A stretch of 64,000 nucleotides of DNA from Cadophora sp. MPI-SDFR-AT-0126 (taxonomy: Eukaryota > Ascomycota > Leotiomycetes > Helotiales > Ploettnerulaceae): NCBI GenBank assembly GCA_020747065.1, contig JAGMVK010000014.1, positions 1,364,001 to 1,428,000 of the forward strand. The letters run 5' to 3'. The notes beneath the pieces were generated by a model. That model saw only the letters and a list, made by a program, of their open reading frames with translations, was not told the origin of the DNA and did no database searches. This document shows positions 57,475-64,000 of the stretch, piece after piece. Numbering within the stretch: the stretch's first letter is position 1; each line of letters begins with the position of its first letter. The translations under genes were made by a program, and so were the position numbers.

Positions 57475-58444
57475 GACCAAGCATAATACAAGTCGTCATG
57501 ACTTACAAGTATATATCTCAATAGCGTCTTGATGGCGGGCCAAGAAAATGTTCGCTGTACCGTTACACGCCAGGGTCAGGGACTGTCTCACTTGGTCTTG
57601 ATGTCATCCAATGCAGGTACATTAGCCTTACGGTAACGGCCCCCAGACCAGACGGAGGAGTGCACTATCACCGAATTGGCCAGCTAGGAACGATCCGATC
57701 TCCAGGATCCTGTTTCCTGAGCCCTGAATTCCATCCTAAAATTTTCCCGTATTGTTATCGAGTACTTGTCATCCCTTGTACTCTAGCCACGAAGCGAGAT
57801 AATCATCCACTCCGTTATCAGTCTAGTTCTCCTCAGGAACAGCCTGTCAACAGAATTGTCTCGGGCCATCTCATCCTTCGAGTCAACTAAATGTGCATAG
57901 CAATACCATGGACATTTGTAAATCCCATGTCAAACTTGACCCCGCATCCACTATGCACTAACATCACGACATTTGAGTCCGGCATGTCCCAGTCCTTAGA
58001 CCAAGATCTTGAGATCCATCTAAAACAGTGCATTTTCAATCGACATGCGAGAAACTAATTGCGGGGTTCAAGTACTACGGCATACTCGTACAGGGACCGA
58101 AGACCCCGTCGCCTCGTTGTGCAAATATGACTGGTCAAAAATAAGCCTATTGAAGTCGAACCATATTGACACCATCAAGCCAAAATGGTACAATGTCAAA
58201 AATAATGTACTAGCATGAAGTTTGTGCGCGTAATACATTTATCGTCGTCGCTGACACCAGGGACTTTGTGGAATCTAGATTCCGGAGGTCTTTCCGTCCG
58301 GGTATCTGGTAACTATAATTTACTTAATCCACCTGTTTGTCACCCCGTCGATATGTGGCCATAGACTCCCACAAGGATCCCTCATTCTAACACAAACCCC
58401 CTTTCAAACCCTCACTCAACCTTGCTTTCTCCAGCCAATTCACT

Positions 58445-60064
58445 ATGTCAGATTTCAAAGCTACCGTTTCGGAGACCAAGTCAGCTTCCGGCCACACTGG
58501 GTTCCACGTCACCGGATACGAGAAGATCGAATATGGCTTCACATTTATCGATGGAATTTTCGATCCATCAAACACCAATCTAGCTGATTGCTACAAGAAA
58601 TGGGGGCGATGCCTAGCTGTCACAGATCAGAACATTTACAATGTGTATGGCAAGCAGATGGAGGCGTACTTTCGACACCATGGTCTTGATTTGAAGATCC
58701 ACAAGACGAAGATTGGCGAGAAGGTCAAGACGATGCCGACGCTTTTGAGCATCGTTGATTCTATGAACGAGTTTGGAATCTACCGAAAAGTGAGTAGTTT
58801 CCTGGCTAGTCCCATTTTGCTTTGACTTCTCTGACATTTGCTCCAGGAGCCAGTGCTTGTTGTTGGTGGCGGTCTCGTCACAGATGTTGCAGGGCAAGTC
58901 AAACAAGTCGAGAAGATATTCGTTTGGAAAGGGGGAACGAATCGGCTAACGTGTTTATCCTTTAGATTCGCTTGTGCTGCCTACAAAAGAAACACAAACT
59001 TTATTCGCATTCCCACCACCGTCATTGGCCTGATCGACGCCTCGGTTTCAATCAAAGTTGCTGTCAACTACGGCAACTACAAGAATCGACTGGGTGCCTA
59101 CCATGCTCCCATGCACACTTTCCTCGACTTCACGTTCCTCCGCACTCTTTCAACAGCACAAATCAGAAACGGCTTCGCAGAGCTGATCAAAATCTCTACC
59201 TGCTCTCACTTGGACACATTCAATCTTCTTGACAAATATTGCGGGCAGCTCATTGAGCAATCTTTTGGCCGGGCAAATGGCTCCCCTCAAGAATTGATTG
59301 ATGCTGCAGACAAGATCAATCGTGAGGGCATCCATGAGATGCTGAGGCTCGAGACACCGAACCTTCATGAGATTGGTCTTGACAGAGTCATTGCATATGG
59401 GCACACTTGGTCTCCGCTGCATGAACTTGTCCCGGAGACTCCTCTCCGCCACGGCCATGCTATCAGCATCGACATGGCATATTCAGCTACTCTGGCAAAC
59501 AACCGAAAGCTGATTTCTGATGAAGAGCATCGTCGTTTGCTCAACCTCTTTTCCCGGGCAGGGCTCTCCATGGATCACCATCAATTCGACGAAGACGTGC
59601 TTGCCAAGGCCACCACTGCGATTCTCAAGACTCGTGATGGACTTCTTCGTGCTGCTGTTCCAAACCCAATCGGTAGCTGCACATTCCTCAATGATGTATC
59701 TGCCGAAGAGATGAATGCAGCACTTCGCAGACACAAGGAGCTCATGAAAGGGTACCCAAGAAATGGAGAGGGTATCGAGGCATATGTCGATGCTTCTGAT
59801 ACTGGCTATACGGAGAATCCACAAGCCGAAGAAGAGAGAATGGTTGAAGCCGCGGCCAAGAAGGCGGGCAGCTTGAATGGGACCAACGGGAAAATTCACA
59901 ATGGCACTGGGACTGATGTTGTCAAAAACACCAATGGCATGAATGATCATCACACAAACAAGAACAAGTCGCACACCAGCAATGGTGTGCTGAAGGGGCC
60001 AATTGCCGAGAAGGAGGTCAACGGCAATGGCCATGCACACGTTGTGGAGCCCGCAAAAGCATGA
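58445..60064 (+). CDS. 2-demethyl-4-deoxygadusol synthase (sedoheptulose 7-phosphate cyclase)
   Basis: Three exons: 58445-58789, 58847-58893 and 58966-60064; 496 residues. The second intron is GC-AG. The protein belongs to the dehydroquinate-synthase-like sugar phosphate cyclases. NAD-binding GGGLVTDVAGFACAAY and IRIPTTVIGLIDASVSIKV are followed by NYKNRLGAYHAPMHTFLDF, NGFAELIKI, RVIAYGHTWSP and RHGHAISIDMAYSA, which hold the metal-binding Glu and His residues. DASVSIKVAVN, GHTWSP and LLRAAVPNPIGSC agree with desmethyl-4-deoxygadusol synthases as I know them. EEVS enzymes read differently (DAGVGIK-like), as does AROM dehydroquinate synthase. The enzyme converts sedoheptulose 7-phosphate to 2-demethyl-4-deoxygadusol, the first mycosporine step. 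The last 85-90 residues are a low-complexity Asn/Gly/Lys/Thr tail lacking in bacterial enzymes. Confidence 0.93.
58894..58965 (+). other. GC-AG intron in the DDG synthase gene
   Basis: The donor is GCAGG|GCAAGT, the standard GC-type donor, and the acceptor is TTTAG. A GCTAAC branch site lies about 20 nt before the acceptor. Splicing joins DVAG to FACAAY, restoring a conserved cofactor-binding segment. The intron is 72 nt with no stop in frame, so retention would insert 24 residues. Confidence 0.85.
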
Positions 60065-60409
60065 TAGAATTACTCAGTTAGGTTGGATAGGTTGCTCATC
60101 GTAAAAATTATAGTTGCTTTCAATTACAATGACGTGCAAAGTCGATTTGTGCAACAAATCACAACAATGTAAACATGGTCTTCTTCACCGATCAAGGCTG
60201 TCAGGCCAGGTACGTTGATCGAGTTCCAATGGATAATTTTACGGGCACATGGCCGTTGCAATCCTCTGTTCCATACTTAAGCAAATCACATCTATCTTAG
60301 CATGTAGAGCTTCGACAAAAAATACCAAACTGTTCAAGTCTTGAACGCTTTTGATATTATGCAGCTACCGATGGTGCCTGCACTTAACTTCCACGTCCCC
60401 GAATGAGCC
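60065..60409. other. Convergent 3' region of DDG synthase and A-T-R genes
   Basis: A 345-bp AT-rich stretch between the two stop codons. It presumably holds both terminators. No gene is seen. Confidence 0.6.
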
Positions 60410-63400
60410 TTAATCACTTTCGGTCAGCCAATGCCAGATCTTGCCTACTAGCATCACATCCACGGGACGAACACCCCGCATCCATTCACTGGCCTTTGCA
60501 GCGTTCGAAGCATCAAATGCAATATCCTGTCTGATGTTGGAGGATTCGTCGGTTTGCCCCCGTGCTTCATCTTCAAAGCCGTCCCTCCATAATCCAAGCA
60601 GACTCCGCGCAGGATGGTCGACCTTTTCAAGCTTATCAAGCCACTCCTTAGGCTCAACGACAGAAAAGTCGTTGGGTGTCAGCTTCTTGATCCAGCCTAG
60701 CAAGTCCATCCATGAGGTAGACTGATCGTTGTTGACAATGTGATACACTGGGCATGTGTTGTCCGACCGTGCAGAAGTTCCCAACAAAGATATATCGACC
60801 ACTGCACTTGCAGCAAAATCGACCGGAAGCCAGCTTAGATTCTCTTCCAATCTTGGAAGGCAGCCGAGTTGTTTGGTTGTGGAAAGTATCAGAGGCCAGG
60901 CTTCGGATCGATTCCAGACTCCGTTTTGTATGTCGCCTGTAAGTTGGCCAATCCGAAGTACACTTATTTTCGAAGTCATTTGAGGATGATGTGAAGTCTT
61001 CGAGCAAATGATCTCTGCAATCCATTTGCTTTTGGAATATCCCAATGCGTTGTCTGGTGGAGGCGTCGGATAGATCTGCTCCCGGATGGGCATATCATCC
61101 TTTAACAGGGCTTGGCCAATTACACTAGCCGTGCTGGAGCAAAAAGCGAAATGCTGAAAATGTCGACACGAGGCAGCAAGATTTACGAGGTTCTGTAGGC
61201 CTGTAATGTGCTCTTGGACGAAGGATTGGAGGGGTAACGTGAAGTTCACAGCCCATGCTGCCTAGAGGAGTTTAGTGGATGTAGACACTGGAGTGGCAGG
61301 GGATCTGACATGAATTATATGTGTGGTTGCCTCTTTCAATTTGTCGATGATTTCCGTCGACAATCCCAGTTTTGGCTCTCCAAATTTCACCGGGATACAG
61401 CATATCTTGTCATTGGAGCCTCCGGGCTGTAGCGGGGGTATTTTGCGTTTGATCAAGCTTTCCGACACTCGGATGCGAGCCTCCGTGCGGTCTGCAGCGC
61501 GAACAAGGCATGTGATTCGACTGACCTGGGAGCAATCTTGAAGTTCATTCAGGATATGAGCTCCAAGTGCACCAGTTGCTCCTGTCAATATCTACAGAAG
61601 TCACTTGGTCAGCACCCATTGAGATACGGAAATTGAAACATGGCACTCACAACATTGAGATCATCGCGTCCGGGCGTTTCGTACTGAGGAGCTTCAGAAA
61701 AATCGAAATTCGAGTACGTCTCAGCAAGCTGAAATAAATCGTTACCCTGATCTCGGTGCTCGGGAGTAGCACCGCCCTTTCGTGAAGTGAAGTATCGAAT
61801 GAGTCTGCAGGGGTCAGCTAACTCAGAGAAATTCTTTTATCTGGAAAGCTCACAGTCTTGTATTTCCACAATCGTACACAATATTCCATGGAAGATCGCT
61901 GTAGCCAAGTTTCTGGGTTTGTAAGTTGAGAGAACTTTGGAAGGACCAGAGATATGTACCTCTTGTAATCTGGAGCGGATCTGTGTGGCCTTTGTTGAGT
62001 CCACGCCACAGTGAAAGAAGTCTGCATCATCCGCAATGGTGCCCTCCCCGACAACATTCGCCAATATGCTTGTGATAATACGTGCGACACTCTCATTTGG
62101 CAATGAATGGTGATAGTATTCTGCTGCCTTACTAGGCTCGTACATATCTCGAATCCTCGACCCATACCTTTTCTCGGCCTCACCCCGCAGTAAAGTCCCC
62201 TTACTACTTCGCTCAAGCGGGGGGTATGGTCTGCAAATTATCTCAAACATGTCCTGGGATATTCTTGCGTGAGGCTGTTGCTTCGAGTTCATGTCTTGCA
62301 GAGCTTTCCAGATCTCGTCTCTCAGAGCATCTGTTGGGTTGTCGCGAGGACTGAATATAATAGCTCCTGGTATTTTCTGACCGTTGCCAAAAATAAAGAT
62401 GTCTTCGATGAAAGCTGAGCTAGTTTTGATTTCATCCTCTATAGGCGCAGGATCAAACTTTTTCCCTGTGAGAAGTGTGATTTGGCTATCGCTTCGGCTG
62501 TGATATTTCCAAGCATTCTGGATCTTCGGGTGTGGTTCGAATAAATCAGAGGTGGCATAGCTTCCATCATGTCTGTTTCTCTTGGCCATGTGTGGCCAGT
62601 TTGAAAGGACGATTAGTTCTGATAGCTCGGACTCTCCTCGCTCGAAAAGGAGATGACCGGAATCTGGCACTCGAAGGTATTGCCAGCCCTTGTCGAACGA
62701 GTACTCTCGGTGAGACGATAAAAGAAACCCACACTCCGCACTGCCATAGCGAGAGACGAGGTTAATATTTTCAGTCACCAACTGGTCGCCTACTGTTTCA
62801 GGAAGAGCCGCACCGCCGACTCCTACTATCTCCATGCTTTGTAATGCTCGGAGACCATCACGAGTCTCAGAAAGCATCTGTAGAACGTATGGGACACTGG
62901 AGAAGTATCGTACTGGAGGTGTACCAGCTTTTAAGACTGCCACTGCGGCGGCTGACAAACAAGACAAGATTGAAGCTGAAGTTATGGGGGCATCAGCACC
63001 GGGGAAAAGCCAAATGAGGGCATGACTGGTCCATGCTCTGAAGCAATCAGCTATGCCACCATGATAGAGTGGTGTAGTGGTGAACGTGGCAGTATCTTGT
63101 CCCTGTAAAGATGGCAAAACAGCAACAGCTCTGTGATGGGTCTGCGGAATAGGCTTCGGGATGCCGCTTGAAGTTCCAGAAGAGTGATGAATGTATGCGA
63201 CGTCGTCTGACGAAACTCTGCGCCAGTCCCTGGAGTGCGTAATTTTGTTGGTTTGCAGTAAGCTCGATATTCCAGCCTTCTCCCAGGGAATTGAAAGTGC
63301 CTGTAGATGCGACTGCGGTTCAGCTGTAGCTGCAGATGCCAGGCTAGAGTGGGCTTCATCATGATACAGACGAGATATCTTGCATGACTTGCAAAGAGCA

Positions 63401-63846
63401 TTGATCGCAGAAGGACTGCATTGAGGTCTGCTGGAATGAGAATATGTTTTTAAGGAGTGAAATTAACTTACGCTATTAGGAGTATAGAGTAGCCAGCTCG
63501 TATGAATCCCAACCAAGCAAAAAGAAAGTCGACCGAGCTGGCGCAGAGAAGACCCACGCAGCCTCGCTCTCCATCAGGAGAGAGACAGACAGCACTTTTC
63601 AGCGAGCCTTCAAACAGCTGACGGAAAGCTGGATAGATTAGAGCAATGTTACATGGAATCTTGAGATGAATACTGACTGAAGATTTGATATTTGCAACCA
63701 TTGAGTATTGGAAAGGCAATAGCTGGTGAATCTGGATGACGACTGCCTTGAATTTCAAGCAATGTGTTGATCGTATCAAAATCGGATCGCCGGCAAAATT
63801 TACTTGCCTCTCCCAAAGTACACGTAAAGTAATTAAGTGCCGGCAT
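60410..63846 (-). CDS. NRPS-like adenylation-thiolation-reductase (A-T-R) enzyme
   Basis: Seven exons: 63846-63678, 63628-63472, 63427-61960, 61912-61854, 61804-61651, 61591-61310 and 61261-60410; 1046 residues, all phases consistent. Residues about 10-530 form an adenylation domain, with A3 motif HSSGTSSGIPKPIPQTH (about 188), YHGGIAD, A5 YGSAECG (about 332) and GKKFDPAPIED. A carrier domain follows with DFFHCGVDSTKA, the phosphopantetheine serine being near 582. A C-terminal extended-SDR thioester reductase starts at ILTGATGALGAHIL (about 670), with CSSTAS and catalytic YSKSK (about 838-842). No condensation or thioesterase domain is present. Such enzymes activate one acid, load it on the carrier and release it reductively as aldehyde or alcohol. 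The cluster context suggests making the reduced amino-acid side chain of a fungal mycosporine. Carrier activation needs a phosphopantetheinyl transferase such as that at 28519-29706. Confidence 0.9.
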
Positions 63847-64000
63847 TGTACTTTGCGTTGGTAATAGTGATGTGAATAAAGTAAACTGGGGTTTTGACTG
63901 TGTTTGTATGACAACCCCACATTTTTCGTCGAGTACGTCATGATATTTGTTTTGAACGTAGTACGTTATACACAACGAAGATATCCACAAAGATCTATTT
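63847..64000. promoter_or_regulatory. Upstream edge of the A-T-R gene
   Basis: Only 154 bp remain before the window ends. It presumably holds part of the A-T-R leader or promoter. Any further cluster gene would lie beyond the edge. Confidence 0.4.

Larger units (their letters stand above)
57266..58444. promoter_or_regulatory. Shared divergent promoter of OMT and DDG synthase
   Basis: A 1179-bp stretch between two divergent start codons of the same pathway, so co-regulation from here is likely. It holds two short tandem repeats near the OMT start (57357-57378 and 57454-57474). I looked for a light-response element of the White Collar type and found only an imperfect match near 57692. A GC-poor stretch at 58040-58260 has no gene. 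Confidence 0.6.

Noticed and set aside
57680..57700. White Collar-type light-response element in the mycosporine promoter
   Set aside because: Only an imperfect match to the GATCnCGAT-type consensus; GATC-rich 10-mers are expected by chance in 1.2 kb.
58150..58170. Second tRNA (TCGAACC box)
   Set aside because: No flanking T-arm complement, acceptor stem or anticodon arm could be folded.
58445..60064. Primary-metabolism dehydroquinate synthase
   Set aside because: In fungi dehydroquinate synthase is part of the pentafunctional AROM protein. This stand-alone protein has DDG-synthase-like motifs and lies beside the methyltransferase, ligase and NRPS-like genes.
58445..60064. 2-epi-5-epi-valiolone synthase
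   Set aside because: The NAD/substrate segment reads DASVSIKVAVN and the C-terminal block LLRAAVPNPIGSC, closer to DDG synthases as I know them; no valienamine-type genes are nearby.
1..64000. CRISPR arrays, insertion sequences, retroelements or viral genes
   Set aside because: No regular direct repeats with spacers, no transposase, reverse transcriptase or integrase motifs and no long terminal repeats were seen.

Overview
The window comes from a nuclear chromosome of a filamentous ascomycete (Pezizomycotina). The evidence is many short introns (about 45-100 nt, GT-AG, with CTAAC/CTAAT-like branch sites), a HET-domain gene, a DUF2235 hydrolase, a fungal-type NpgA-like phosphopantetheinyl transferase, a fungal ATP synthase subunit g, gene spacing of 1-2.5 kb, and no operons. 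I see no transposon, CRISPR array or prophage. Gene models were built by hand from reading frames, splice sites and phase, and nearly all close in frame. Eukaryotic ATG starts were used throughout, so several models are shorter than the longest open frame.

Left part (0-20.7 kb): a full dynamin-like GTPase (4459-7391, minus) lies beside a paralogue that keeps only the stalk and GED-like parts (1917-3506). An irregular array of a GCGGCATACAAA element sits between them. Then follow a tRNA-Arg(TCG), a 1105-residue HET-domain protein, a coiled-coil protein with a centrosomin (Cnn_1N)-like motif, and mitochondrial ATP synthase subunit g.

Middle part (21-50 kb): mostly housekeeping or unplaced genes. 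They are a DapA-family aldolase, an unknown fungal protein, the Sfp-type phosphopantetheinyl transferase, a YTP1-like membrane protein, a Doa1/PLAA-type ubiquitin adaptor facing a STRAP-like WD40 protein across a shared promoter, a GT8 glycosyltransferase, a secreted amidase, a small hypothetical protein and a DUF2235 lipase-like protein.

Right part (50-64 kb) is the most notable. A four-gene mycosporine cluster holds an ATP-grasp ligase (54265-55767), a COMT-type O-methyltransferase (56328-57265), 2-demethyl-4-deoxygadusol synthase (58445-60064) and an adenylation-thiolation-reductase (A-T-R) NRPS-like enzyme (60410-63846). The first three match the known route from sedoheptulose 7-phosphate to 4-deoxygadusol to a mycosporine-amino acid. 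The fourth has a reductase in place of a condensation or thioesterase domain. Fungal mycosporines typically carry amino alcohols (glutaminol, serinol), so reductive release by this enzyme is an attractive but untested explanation. A zinc alcohol dehydrogenase and an astacin-like metalloprotease lie just outside the core, and the phosphopantetheinyl transferase about 31 kb away could activate the carrier domain.
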